Source: Amyelois transitella (taxonomy: Eukaryota; Arthropoda; Insecta; Lepidoptera; Pyralidae). Taken from it: a stretch of 64,000 nt of DNA. The stretch is taken from the NCBI RefSeq assembly GCF_032362555.1, contig NC_083523.1, forward strand, positions 4,067,501 through 4,131,500, read 5' to 3'. The notes below the pieces were generated by a model, which saw nothing but the letters and a program-made list of their open reading frames with translations, searched no databases and was not told where the DNA came from. Below, piece after piece: positions 34,727 to 64,000 of this stretch (position 1 is its first letter; each line of letters opens with the position of its first letter). A program made the translations under genes and the position numbers.

Positions 34727-35964
34727 TATTTACAAAACTGCGAGGAGTATTTTTCTAGGTAGTAAAAAAAACATATAAAAATTTTAATCAAATCTCTAAT
34801 TTAGCCAACTGTGAAGCAACCGCGCCCTGAACGTGTTAATCCAGCCATTACAGACAATTTTAGGCCAATTGAACGCTCCATCATGCTCAACTTAACCCTG
34901 AATTGTGGATAATGAATAGAAGCAGGAGTTATAATTGATTGCGTGAAGGTTGGCGTATAATGTAGCCAGCCCGTTAGATTTAACTACAAATCTTCAGTTT
35001 TTTCGTTTCCAAATTAGTTTCCAGTTTTGACATCCAAATCTACAGTTTTTATTTTCTTCATTATACGATTTTTCTCAAAAAAGGAAAGTTGGTTATGGAA
35101 ACTGTAACGATATTTTCTAATAAATTTATTTATTTATTAAATTTATTAATTAGAAAATATTGTTACAGATTCTTTTTTTTAAATAAATTAGTTGTTTAAA
35201 TACGAAAAAATGTTGCAACGGAAATTCAAAACAATTTTTTTGGTGGGAAAAGATACGTCATTAGTTTTGGTAGACACCACGATCAGCTGTTTAATAAATC
35301 GGCCCCAGTTTTCAGTTTTGACTTTTAAATATACAGTAAATATTATCTTCATTTTACTATTGTGTCATTCGGTGAAGAATTTAGTGAATTTTATTGAGAT
35401 TAAAAATACTTATAAGTACTTACACTCCAACTTCTCGAAAAACTTTGGTATAATTTTCAAGAGACTTCCAGTTCTTTATGAGCTGATTTACAGTTTTATT
35501 CTACATTGGAGTAGGCAACACTGCGGCGTATACGCGGGGGATAGTTCGACGTTAAACCTTAATCGGCCATTAGTAGGAATCACGAGAGTGCTCACGTATG
35601 CAGAAACATTATGTTTGTCGTAGTCTTGATATTACACGTCTATGCTATCTTTAAATGTGTTTGAGTGACTAATGCGAAAACTTTCTTGAGATTCTTGGCT
35701 GGATAGGAAGGTTGATCGCAAGATATTACTTGTCAACAACTAAACGGAGATAAAAGAAAACGCTCATTTATAAGAATATGAAACTAGGAAGGTAAAATAC
35801 ATATTTCCATTTTAAGGTCTTATAAAAAAAATAAGCGCCTTGAAACTTAGAGCTTGGACCGATGTGTTGGACAAGCCCACAATAAAAAGAAATTCGTTGG
35901 ATATAAGTACAATCCAACAACATTTCTCGTCTCTCGGGCAATTTTCCAGGCATTTAACAGTTTA
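34727..35964. other. Intergenic, no gene seen
   Basis: Contains a 143-residue open frame (35192-35623) with no recognisable domain, probably chance. A strong AT-rich inverted repeat at about 35100-35168 has arms of about 28 bases around TTATTTATTT. No gene supported. Confidence 0.4.
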
Positions 35965-36256
35965 ATTTAACAGTTTGGGCCGTGTGGTTCCCGGCACCAA
36001 TACAAAAAAGAATAGGACCACTCCATCTCCTTCCCATGGATGTCGTAAAAGCCGACTAAGGGGTAGGCTTATAAACTTGGGATTCTTCTTTTAGGCGATG
36101 GGCTAGCAACCTGTCACTATTTGAATCTCAATCCTATCTTAAAGCCAAATAGTTGAACGTGGCCTATCAGTCTTTATAAGACTGTAGGCTCTGTCTACCC
36201 CGCAAGGGATACAGACGTGATTGTATGTATGTATGTATGTATGTATTTAACAGTTT
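35965..36256 (+). mobile_element. (ATGT)n-tailed retroposon with 12-bp target duplication
   Basis: The element occupies 35977-36244. The flanking duplication ATTTAACAGTTT is at 35965-35976 and 36245-36256. The body matches the copy at 36962-37225 throughout. The perfect duplication and the four-base repeated tail show target-primed reverse transcription. Confidence 0.9.
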
Positions 36257-36948
36257 AACCCAACCTGGCAGAAGATCCGAAACATCGCTCCCGTTACGCT
36301 ATTCAGCACATCAATATCCATCTGAACGAGGCACAACATTTGATACACGAAACTGTGAAAGCACTTAGCGTATTTCCCCGGCGACACTGCAGTCACTCGC
36401 TCTGATTGACACAGTGGAGGATTCTACGCGCAAATAATATTAATTTCCAATACGCTAATGTCTCCCATTAACATCCTATTGCATTGTTACTAATTTGATT
36501 ATTTTTAATTTTCCATCTTATTGAATTTTGCCTGGACCTATAAAGATCACGGTATATATTTTTAAAAATGAATTCTATGTTTTAAAGAACTCTTAAGTAA
36601 TTAGCACATAAAATTGCAACAAGCGTGACGCGAATTATGGCATAGTCTAGTTGTAACCATCATTTTGAAAAAATACATTGAAAAATGAATAGGTAGTTGG
36701 TGTTTGAAAATTGTTGAGTACGAAACAAATAATATAGCGAACACATAAGTGTTATATGCGTCTTATGTATAGGTACCTAGGTAGACACTTCGTGGCATTT
36801 CATGTATGAATACGACATAATTCGTAGTAATTTAAAATTATTTACTCCTACAGCATGTATATCCAAGTCTTCATTGTATGATGATGTAAAAATGTACCCA
36901 AACTTCGTATTTTTATTTAAGGCGCTTTATTTCTCAATTGAAGTGTAA
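36257..36948. other. Intergenic, no gene seen
   Basis: AT-rich spacer between two retroposon copies; nothing recognised. Confidence 0.4.
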
Positions 36949-37238
36949 ATTGTAACAAAAACGTGTGGTTCCCGGCACTATTACAAAAAAGAATAGGACC
37001 ACTCCATCTCTTTCCCATGGATGTCGTAAAAGGCGACTAAGGGATAGGCTTATTAACTTAGGATTCCTCTTTTAGGCGATGGGCTAGCAACCTGTCACTA
37101 TTTGAATCTCGGTTCTATCATTAAGCCAAATAGCTGAACGTGGCCATTCAGTCTTTTCAAGACTGTTGGCTCTGTCTACCCCGCAAGGGATATAGACGTG
37201 ATCATATGTATGTATGTATGTATGTATTGTAACAAAAA
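36949..37238 (+). mobile_element. (ATGT)n-tailed retroposon with 13-bp target duplication
   Basis: The element occupies 36962-37225, flanked by ATTGTAACAAAAA at 36949-36961 and 37226-37238. It is a good reference copy of the family: a CGTGTGGTTCCCGGCAC head, CTCTGTCTACCCCGCAAGGG near the end, then (ATGT)n. Confidence 0.92.
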
Positions 37239-38715
37239 ACATGTTCTGCGCTGTGTTATGTGCTGTCTGTCTCACGTTACCCTAAATTTTTAGCTCTGGG
37301 GTTAAAAAGTATACAACATTGTTGCAACACAATTTTAAAATATCCGAGAAAAGCACACACAAATAAATTACTCCCTAATATACTTTACGGAGAAGATAGA
37401 GCTAAGAAATTAAAAAAATTAAAATGGAACTGAGGTTGATATTGCTTATGGTCACAGGTTGCTCCTAAGAAAAGCAAAAATATGTTAGCGTAAAATTAAA
37501 GCAATAAAATATTAACATTATTATTATGCTTTCACTAAAAATTTTATATAAACAACAACGGAAGCATCACATCGCAATATCTCAGTTGAAAATAACGCTA
37601 AAGCATAAAAGCTTTATGTTCTAGTCGTTCGAGATAATTAAATTTGCTTTCCGCGGTTCTACGGTGAAATAAAAACTATCTAGTTAAAATGAATAAAGGA
37701 CTGTGTGCAAGGTCTAGCAGTTTTAATGTTTTAATGAAAAAAACACCGGCACTCATTTGTTTTCTCTAGCTCATAAATATGTCCCTTATTTACCCTAGGT
37801 TACGTTTTTAATATAATTTTAACGTGTTGGAATAAAAGTTGGGATTTGTACATAGGAAGGTACTTGATATGTTGTGTTAAGTATATGGCATATTATGCCC
37901 AGCCCAGCCCAGCGACACTAGGTGAAATTTACAATTATTATATGTTATTTTTCTATACTTACTTACCTTTCGAGTATTGACTGTTGCTGAGTGATTGAGT
38001 ACGTACCAGACAAAACACAGATCAAACCAGTGAGTTTTGAATTTAAATGTGGCAATAGGTTCCTTATGTGGTCAAGGAATGGACTCAGAGAGAATGCCAA
38101 CATTCCGGCGGGAAAGGGACAGGACTTTTCATTTTACGGGGATTGACTGATAACTCTTAAAAAAGAAAAAAACTGATCGACTGACATATCCACGCACAGC
38201 CCGAATTGTTGTATCTAAGATTTAAAGTTCGGGATGTCGGTTCCTTATGTGGTCTAGAATTGCAATAATAATAAGAGCGTATTCCCCAAAATTTCCACGA
38301 TAAAGGTAATTAAATGGATATTTCGCTTTACGACGACGGAGTCACGGGTCCACAAGCAATATAATCGAGAGAGAGAGAAGAAAAAACATATTTCATAACA
38401 ACGTTCGTGAATCAAAAAGACCGCCATGATAATGTTGATTTAAAATCCTTCTTGCCAACATAAAAGAACTTTGACAGTTGAGAACGTCGAGAAGTTACAA
38501 TTATTCAGAGAATAAACTTGATTGTCACACAACATATACGATCGACCGACAGTGACAGTGACAACTCAAACAATAAATACTTACTCATTTATTTGACTTC
38601 CAAGTTTGAAGCAAAAATAAATAAAATTTTCACGAATATACATAATTATTTTTCTCTACCAATTCCACAATATTTAGTACACAAACTTGAATAAACATTG
38701 AACCAGTGAATTAAC
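37239..38715. other. Upstream region of the DMAC2-like gene
   Basis: No gene. The phrase GGTTCCTTATGTGGTC occurs twice (about 38057 and 38240). A (GA)n run lies near 38370. The promoter and 5' UTR of the gene at 38716 should be in the last few hundred bases, but no clear core promoter motif stands out. Confidence 0.35.
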
Positions 38716-39979
38716 ATGAAAGCATGCACAGCAAACCTCAATAGATGGTGTCGGCCCTTGTTCATAACCTCTCGGCATTATTGCGAACATAAATCTATTT
38801 ACGAGCGAGATGAGGCAGGCGAAAAACCTCGACTGGTACGAGGAAAGCCCTATCCTGAATGGCGTAAACCTTGGATCAAACGAGATGGCGAATGGAAGAG
38901 CAAACTCTCTGTGTTCATTGAGAAAAATCCTAGTCCAGGTAATGTTCATACTCATATATCATGTCTGTATCTCTTACGGAGTAGATAGAACTATTAATTT
39001 TGTGTAAGAATTAGAAATAAATAAATATTGATCACTTGTTATTATGCCAATTTTTTGCAAAATCCTTGCAATTCATTTCACTGTGCCTTTTATGTTTTTC
39101 TCTTTTATATATCTACTTGATGCTCCCTTTCTTTCAGACATTATGTATGCATTATCCAATATACCTAACCTGACTATGGATCAGATAAAGCAGTGGTGGG
39201 CTCACATGAAAGTAGTGCAAGAGATAGAGAATCAAAGGCGATTGCCGGAAAGAATTGCAGCCCTTGGTTCAAACCTGGCTGCTCTACATTTCTTCACATA
39301 TAGAGGATGTGCTGTCAGGTATGTATAAATATTCAACTTGTTTCTCCATCTTTGACATAGTTTAGTTTATTAATAAATAATTATCAGAGTAAAACATCTG
39401 AGATCCTGGCTTGGATGTTTTTGTGAACTTTTCAAATTTTATAAAATTACATTATTCATTGCAGTATAGCATTATGTATTTCAATGTCACAATTGAATTG
39501 TTTTAAGGATGAAGGGCTCTAAAGAATGGGTTGCAGGAGATGCATTGACACTTAAGCTTCCAACAAGCTATATTGATGGTCATTTTGTAGAAGCAGTTGA
39601 TTGCACCCATTTCCATCACAATGGTATACGCTTTGAAGGCATTGAGAATTTGTTGGGTTTAAATTTCCTGAAATGGCTGTCATTGAAAAACAATAGACAT
39701 GTTGATGTGTGGTGTCTCGATAGATTATCTGGGCAGAACGGGAAAACACTGGAGTATTTAGACATAAGTGGCTGCAATTTATGTGTTGGATGCATTGTAG
39801 CAATTTCTAGAATGAATGCTTTGAAATATTTAGTACTCACAGATCCAGGCCCAAACATCAAACTTCAAGCTGCCATTTCTCAACTGGAGGAAGAGAAACC
39901 ACATTTATTAATAAAAGCTGTCAATCCAATAATCGAAACAAAGATAGACTCTACCAAAAAGACATCTAGCTATTTATAA
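38716..39979 (+). CDS. DMAC2: DMAC2/ATP5SL-like distal membrane-arm assembly protein, 291 aa, three exons
   Basis: Coding exons 38716-38938, 39138-39318 and 39508-39979 join in frame with GT-AG introns of 199 and 189 bases. The N-terminus is basic and lacks acids until about residue 20, a likely mitochondrial presequence. It is followed by KPYPEWRKPWIKRDGEW, typical of this family. Exon 3 holds leucine-rich-repeat-like segments: FLKWLSLKNNRHVDVWCLD, LEYLDISGCN, LKYLVLTDPG. In animals DMAC2 helps assemble the distal membrane arm of respiratory complex I; ATP5S is a related LRR protein and the alternative name. Start is the first ATG in frame. Orthology is by recognition of family text, not by search. 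Confidence 0.85.
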
Positions 39980-40273
39980 GATTTCTCCAAAATACAATGG
40001 TAAAAAGTAGTCAAAGAATAGTATTTTTACTTCAATACATAGATAATAATTTCACAAGCTTTATTTATTTTGTTCATTCATATGCAGTTGATATGCACAA
40101 AAGAACCAGTGTTTCTACACTCCACCCCCTTTCTTATTAGTCAATTCATATGATTGAGTACATTTTTTATCCTTCAATCATCAAAGATCACAGCTGTGTG
40201 ATCGCAGATATATAATTTTTCAATGTATGGCATTATTTTTTATCAATAATTGTACAAAATTGTAAATAAGTGT

Positions 40274-40340
40274 AATAAATTATTAGTACAAAGGATTGTT
40301 AGTAGTAAGTGAAATTGTTAAATGTTGAAAAGGCAATAAA
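40274..40340 (+). terminator. Candidate poly(A) signals of the DMAC2-like gene
   Basis: Two AATAAA hexamers at 40274-40279 and 40335-40340, about 300-360 bases after the stop codon, in AT-rich 3' UTR sequence. Confidence 0.5.
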
Positions 40341-41867
40341 TAAAATTCATAAATGTGTTCGAGGTTTTTATGTTATAACATAAGTTCATACAATGATCCA
40401 ATATGCTTGAACAAACTGTCCACATTACTATGGTTTATTCACTAATACATTACTGCATACAATGTCTGCCTGTTTGTTGTTATAAAGTTAAAAGTGCCAT
40501 AATTTGGTCCATAAGTTGGATTCATAAACGTTTTAAAAATCTTGCTTATGTGTATGTGTTTACAGTTTCAGATTTTTTTCTGATTCTTTTTGTCTAATTC
40601 AATCTAATATACATTAAATTGAATACTTAAATCTAAATAAAACTTCTAAACAAGATATTTACATTTACACCACTTTGACTAAACAATTAGACTAATGCCT
40701 TATGTAGAAGAAATAAATAACGAATATGAAATGCTTTATTTAAAATGTCCTTTTTTGATGTAATTGCTAATTTTCTTAATAATAAAAATTTGTTATATGC
40801 AACATATTAAATTCAGTCTAATATACAAACTGCCTATTATCCATTGTTTATTGACTGACAAAGCCTTGAAACAAAACGAGAGATGTGTAACAGAAACATG
40901 TATAACATGGAACTAAGGTTTGCAAGTCAATAAGGCACTAGTAATACGCAGCTTATTCCAATTACGATTTGTTTCATATTTGTTATTACGATAACACGCT
41001 AGTTTCCCAAACATTCACTCCAAGTTCAAGTACTCGACAATCTGCAAACCAATGGACAGCAGTGAAACAAATTGAAACATTCAGTACAAACCGCCGCGAC
41101 ATATCAAACAACTGTTAATTTTAACGCTAAATTAGTTTATTGCAACAAAATCTTAACGCGTAATATAACCATAGGTGCACATTGAATTTATGTAGAGACA
41201 AAAGGGTGATAAAATATATTCATTAAAATATAAACAACACAACTGTTGAAAGAACGATGTCAACAATCATAAAATCAAGTGATAAAATAAATCGTCCATA
41301 TGTTTTATTCTGATTGATGTGTATAGAGTAATTGTATTAAAATATGTTTCGTAGAATGTAAAATTTCACACTATTTTGTAGCATACGAATAGAAGATTTT
41401 GAAAATGTTACTTATACTTTAATACTTTATTAAAATATCAATTGCTTTTCATTCGGCGTAGTACAAATCTATATTTTCGATCTACGGTAACAGTTCAAGT
41501 GTAAAATGTATGGTATGTGTAAAGCTTTCGCAACGATACTTTTATTGAGGCTTTTTAATTTATTAGGTATTATATTTTCCATTAACTTATTATTATTTTA
41601 GTGAAATGAAATCATTGTACTGCGCCTTAAGAAATAACTATCATATCCGTATAACACAATTTGCCTATTGCATATCATTTGTCTAATTCTGTCATAATTT
41701 TAAATGGAACGAGAAATGAAAGTCCAGACTAGCTCTGTATTGTGAAATATTACAACTACATTATGACTAATTGGTAACAACGTCTCTATAAAAGACATTC
41801 TATTTGATGAAATATGTAAAAAGCACCAGGATTTCAATGAGGCCAAAATTATCGGAGACGTTCTAGC
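40341..41867. other. Convergent intergenic region, no gene seen
   Basis: AT-rich, repeat-poor region between the DMAC2-like gene's 3' end and the presumed 3' end of cic. It may include distal cic 3' UTR. Confidence 0.35.
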
Positions 41868-42120
41868 AGAAGGTCAGGTCAAGAGTACCCAAAACCGACC
41901 AGCTTGCATGAAGAGAGTTATACATACATAAAATCACGCCTCTTTCCCGGAGGGGTAGGCAGAGACTACCTCTTTCCACTTGCCACGATCACTATATATT
42001 CAAGATAGATATTCAAGAAAGTTATAATTGTGGATAAAGCAAAAAAGTGTGCAGGGATCGTTGCTAGTGGAAATATGGTCTCTGCCTACCCCTCCGGGAA
42101 AGAGGAGGTATGTATATATT
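41868..42120 (+). mobile_element. LINE 3' end on + interrupted by an antisense copy
   Basis: A + strand C-terminal LINE piece (ACCAGCTTGCATGAAGAGAG ... GTCTCTGCCTACCCCTCC) is split by a reverse-oriented tail of the same family at about 41926-42000 (ACATAAAATCACGCCTC ... ACTTGCCACGATC). The two parts can pair through CTACCCCTCCGGGAAAGAG-type arms. Both are 5'-truncated and non-coding. Confidence 0.6.
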
Positions 42121-45100
42121 CAGTCGACGATAAAATACATCTGGAGCGTGTTTTACAAGTTGTATAAAACTCCTGCGCCTTCTTAAATCATCAGGCGTTC
42201 GAAAGCTTCATTATTTCACGTTCTGCCCCGTAACACGCCACAACGATAATTTTCGCGCGATAAAAATGGCGGCGCGCGTTCCATGCTAAGAGGAAGCTGG
42301 TCTTATTAATTATCCGATGAAATATTAACAGCTAGCAGATTTAAGGTTTACCCCATTATACCATATTTTCAGAAACTATTCCAAATCTTATGTTGCTTAA
42401 ATCTGTGCAAAACGAGTAATGACGAGATAAACACTGGTTTCCCTGAATGTTTTTCATAAAATAGAATGCCTTCTACGAGTTGTATCAAGACAACAATGAT
42501 TATGAAAAATGACCAATTGACTACGCGAGGCTGACACGAAGTTTTAGTTTGTATAGTAGAAGCCAATTCGGCTTAGTATCATACGCGGATCTTTATATAA
42601 ATGCAGACATAAAGTGCACGACGTTGTCACGTGCGCTTATAGTTATCACTTCAGATTGAGATGCTTCTGTTTTCCCCAAACTCAGTGCCAACCGACGCTA
42701 CAACTATTACGATACATTTAACAGTGCGAAAATATCTCTTATATTTAGTTTTTAATAAATTCATTTCACTTCCGGACTCCTAAAGCAATTGTCTAAATAC
42801 TAATAACGCCAAAGAGATCATTAAAAAATACAATTTTGATTTACACAACATTTGTATTGGCCGAAATTTTCCAAATATAAATTATATATTTTTCTCCTTT
42901 AATTATTATTAATTAGCATTATCTAAATAAAAAACTTAATTACTTTGAGAGCCGGGAACTCTTAACACTAAAGTAAAATTTAATATTTACAGTGAGATTA
43001 TGTTAATGTATAAATATTGATTTATCTAGTGTCGTTAATGTTTGAGCTGTTTTATTAAACCACTGCCGTGTTGTTTCAAAAATGATCACTACTTCCCTTA
43101 CTGTTAGAAAAGACGTAATAAAGATATAAATTTTCGTATAATTATAATGTTGATATAGTATTTCTTACTATGCGCGTGATCCTACGCATTTGTAGCTTTC
43201 AAGACAACTAACATCTCCAAAACTTAGGCAAACATAGCACAACACGCAAAGATGAGTTTCAATATACATAAATACTATACGTGCATTTTGTCACTTCTCA
43301 AATCTAATAAATCAAACATGGCATCAAAAAAGATAATTCAAAATAACTCCGCGTTGCTTATAAGTAAATCACTGTACATAGAAATAATTAAATAAGTAGA
43401 TATTCATCTAATAAAAATGTTTTTTTTTAACATGTGGAAGACGTACATCACAACTTAAATACAAACGATACAAATAATTAAGACTTAAACAATATTGTAC
43501 GCACCAACTTTTACCTTTACTGAACATACAAGGTCTGCATATATAAAACAAAAAAGTTGATGGTTAGTTCCATGAGAGATACTAGCTGTTAAAATATCCA
43601 AAATAATTATAAAATGAAACATGAATAAATGAACATTACATACCAATCAATTCAACAAAAAGTCCAAAAACCTTTATTTCATCTTTCACATTATATTGGA
43701 CATATATGCAAAACTTGTATTTAACGACATCGTTATACCAACAGCCAAATAATACGACAATATCGTATATTAAACATATTTAACTATGCCAGTCTGATAC
43801 TTTAATTAGAAAGTTATAATATGGAGTAATGTCACTTTACTATTGAAATTTTTCTGTAAAAAAAACTATCTCATATTTACAACCTTCTAAGAACATGAAT
43901 TTTCATATTTAGTAAACACGGCAAAAATTATGGACACCACATAAACATATTATTAGGCAGATGGCATAACTCCTATATAAAACAAGGACGCAATGAACGA
44001 TATGCGTCTTTTATCTCTCTCTTGTGATTCTTCTATAAATGCAAAAAATCTTAAATGAAACAAGGTACAATAAGTAAAAGAAAGCAATCTTATAACGTTA
44101 AAAAATTACTTTAAAAACAAAGAGAAAATTGTTATTTTCTGATATGTCCAAATCAATATTTCGGCTGTATAACTTATTGCATTGCTAAGATGATTTGCGT
44201 CCTTATTTTGCTTTATAACAGAAATCTCACATTATGTCAACATCCCTTTATATTCGACAACTAAGGCAAGCAACAGTGGAATACGATAAATAAAATATGA
44301 CACTCGTAAAATGGACGTACGTTACAAGTATATATTGCGACATTATACAACCCTAAATACACTTCAACCCAAATAAGGACTTACATATAATTACACAAAT
44401 AAATTTATTGAGATCGTGCCCGTAGTGAGTAAAGTGCTAGTTAAAATGGTGGTTAGTTAATGCACAGTCCCATGGAATATTTTTTTCTTCCAACAAACTA
44501 GTATTTCAAATAAATTAACCGCAAATTGTGCATCAGACTAAACCACCGTCAAACAAACACGCAATCATGATTACAATAATTAGTTGTAATCAATGTTGTG
44601 CAATTTATTTGATAGCATGATAAGCATTAATGACCGCCCTACACGTAAAGTAGGTAAAAAGCGAAAAACAAATACATAATGAATGGCATTAATTTAAAAT
44701 TCGGATGATGATTTTTTTTGTATTTTTTTTTCTTTTATCTGGACAACCAATCCAGCGTGTGATGAAAATTAAATAATAATAGTAACGTTCCAGCGTAAAA
44801 ACTTCAGAAATTCTATGGTAAATTGCGTGTACACATTTCTATGATGTATTTAATTTACATCAGTAACTTTTACTGGAAATTGGAAGAAATTGAAGATATT
44901 GCAGTCTGATAACGCCGCAATTTTAATATGAACAATTTTAATTAAAGACAAAAAGATAAGAAACCAAATGGGGACGACGAAACTTCAGGTTCCGTTTATG
45001 TCATTTGGCTATGGAACTAAGAAATATGTTGTCAATACTTATTTTCTTTTGAGTGACAACACGGAACGTACTATAACCTAACTGTACAGATTAAAAAGGA

Positions 45101-46308
45101 ATAACGTAATTACTGCTTCAAATCTTTCTGTAATGCCTCGTTTTCGCTAAGCAACAATGACGCGCATTGTGTCATGCTGTCTCAATAACTATCGTTAATA
45201 GCATATCTTGCATCTCGCTCGTGATAAAATAAAAGTGTTACTACGTGAATTGTTGATTAGTTCAAACGATACTTAAATAATGTACCAAGCATAGAAGCTG
45301 AGACAAGCTATTTGGAATAGTCGGAATTTCGAAGTCTTTCATTCGCAAAAATATGGCCTATTCACATTAGATTGCTAATGAAAATAAACCATTAATTCCT
45401 AAATTGCCAAATGTTTTACTTTATAATAATCTTTGAATTAACGACGCAATAAATATCTTAAAACTTCAATAAAAAAAAGTGTAATAGAAAAAAAGGCTGA
45501 CGTAGTGGCTAGAAAAAATCTGTGAAGCATCGTAATGGCGGCATTGTACGCATGTGTGAGTGAATGAAAATGACCATAATCTATGACGTACAGGCGGCTG
45601 ACTGTCACTCTAGCAGTGAGAGTGGGCGTGGGGTTTATATATATACTATTGGTGCTTCATTTTGCTGTATCATAAAACTCCGTCGTCCGCCTTTTTTTCT
45701 AGGTCTATGGGTATCCGAAAAAAGTATTTAAAACTAGCTATTGACACTTTATTTGGCATTCAGAAGTATATTTTCGTACTAATTTTTATAACATTCTAAT
45801 GTAAATAGACCTTCGTTCAAATCGATTTTCATATAGTGAAATTCGTATCGATAACATGTCACAAACATCACATTTTTATAGATTTTTATTTTTTTTCCTT
45901 ATAGTACTTTTTGGATATATTAAAATACGACAACCAATTACTTAGCGTATTTTTAAATGCGTTCAATCATCAGGGCTGTAAAATCACAAATTGAAAATAT
46001 TAAAATGTACTTCTCAGTACTGAAATAGGCCCTTTTAAAACACAATTAATTCACACACGTTCTCCATTGCATTCGCCACATCATTTTAGCCGTTGATATT
46101 TTTTACACGTCCACATGGATACAAAACTATTCGGTTACATGTTTACACTCACCAAAGTTTCTCATTCAAGTAACTCCACGTTCATTGGGTACTTTATACA
46201 AAACAACGTAGTCGTAAATATTTGTACCGTATCCATTGCTCGGTCGGTATCAACAGCTAAACGAGCCGCCTACTCTTGTACGACAATGGAGATTGTGTAT
46301 CCGCATCG
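42121..46308 (-). other. Probable long 3' UTR of cic
   Basis: Directly after the cic stop codon on the minus strand lies about 4 kb of AT-rich sequence without recognisable mobile elements, unlike most of the window. This suggests transcribed, constrained UTR. TTTATT (minus-strand AATAAA) hexamers are frequent, so the true polyadenylation site cannot be chosen by eye. Confidence 0.4.
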
Positions 46309-63750
<17,442 letters not shown>

Positions 63751-64000
63751 CTATAAAATTATGTACAATAATATAAATAGGATATATATACAGTCAAAAC
63801 TAATTTAGGATATAGAGAAATTTTTTTTTCTTGAAATCGTTTGAAATATGTAAAATATATCAACGCCACACGCAACTGCAGAGGTAATTTGATATGCAGA
63901 CTGCTGATCATAGTATTTCTTTAATTACTCCATTAAAAAAAGAGAGAAATGTATTTTTTATGTGCAAAATTAGTAATTTCCGAACCGATTATGAACTTAC

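Noticed and set aside
35192..35623. 143-residue open frame as a gene
   Set aside because: No domain, composition follows AT-rich DNA, no splice partners or homologue recognised.
38674..38955. Minus-strand 93-residue frame over the first DMAC2-like exon
   Set aside because: Antisense shadow; the + strand joins to two further exons in frame.

Overview
This is a moth or butterfly (lepidopteran) nuclear genome window. The evidence is AT-rich non-coding DNA, small exons with GT-AG introns, insect-type orthologues, Helitron remnants ending in the CTAG|T hairpin terminus common in Lepidoptera, and many copies of a short retroposon with an (ATGT)n tail. A macro-moth such as a noctuoid is plausible, but the species is not recognised.

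Layout. Positions 1-9007 are intergenic and repeat-strewn, with no gene found. Positions 9008-16401 hold a nearly pristine Ty3/Gypsy LTR retrotransposon with a TATA target duplication, two 201-bp LTRs differing at one base, a tRNA-Pro-type primer site and one intact gag-pol frame. Nested in its leader is an apparently intact 2.7-kb PIF/Harbinger transposon (9319-12019) carrying an antisense-interlocked pair of genes: a MADF-domain protein on + and a DDE nuclease on -. Positions 16402-22025 are intergenic and include a Helitron with a SINE inside it. Positions 22026-30819 are a giant Helitron-bounded higher-order tandem array: 12 copies of a ~545-bp unit A, 4 copies of a ~500-bp unit B, and one unique 3' tail. 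Positions 30820-38715 are intergenic with small Helitrons and retroposons.

Two host genes are visible. The first is a compact three-exon + strand gene (38716-39979) for a DMAC2/ATP5SL-like mitochondrial complex I assembly factor. The second, on the minus strand from 63750 down to the stop at 46309, is most of capicua (cic), the HMG-box repressor of RTK/MAPK signalling. I could join 27 coding exons in one open frame of 1,450 codons plus stop; the 5' end lies beyond the right edge. The two genes converge, with cic's probable long 3' UTR between them.

The most unusual structures are: the Helitron higher-order array, whose B unit contains an oppositely oriented Helitron half; a pogo-like DNA transposon inserted at the second and third bases of a cic intron, so that its terminal inverted repeat supplies the rest of the 5' splice site; and the reciprocally interleaved Harbinger genes inside an apparently young retrotransposon. 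All family assignments are from reading motifs; no database search was run.
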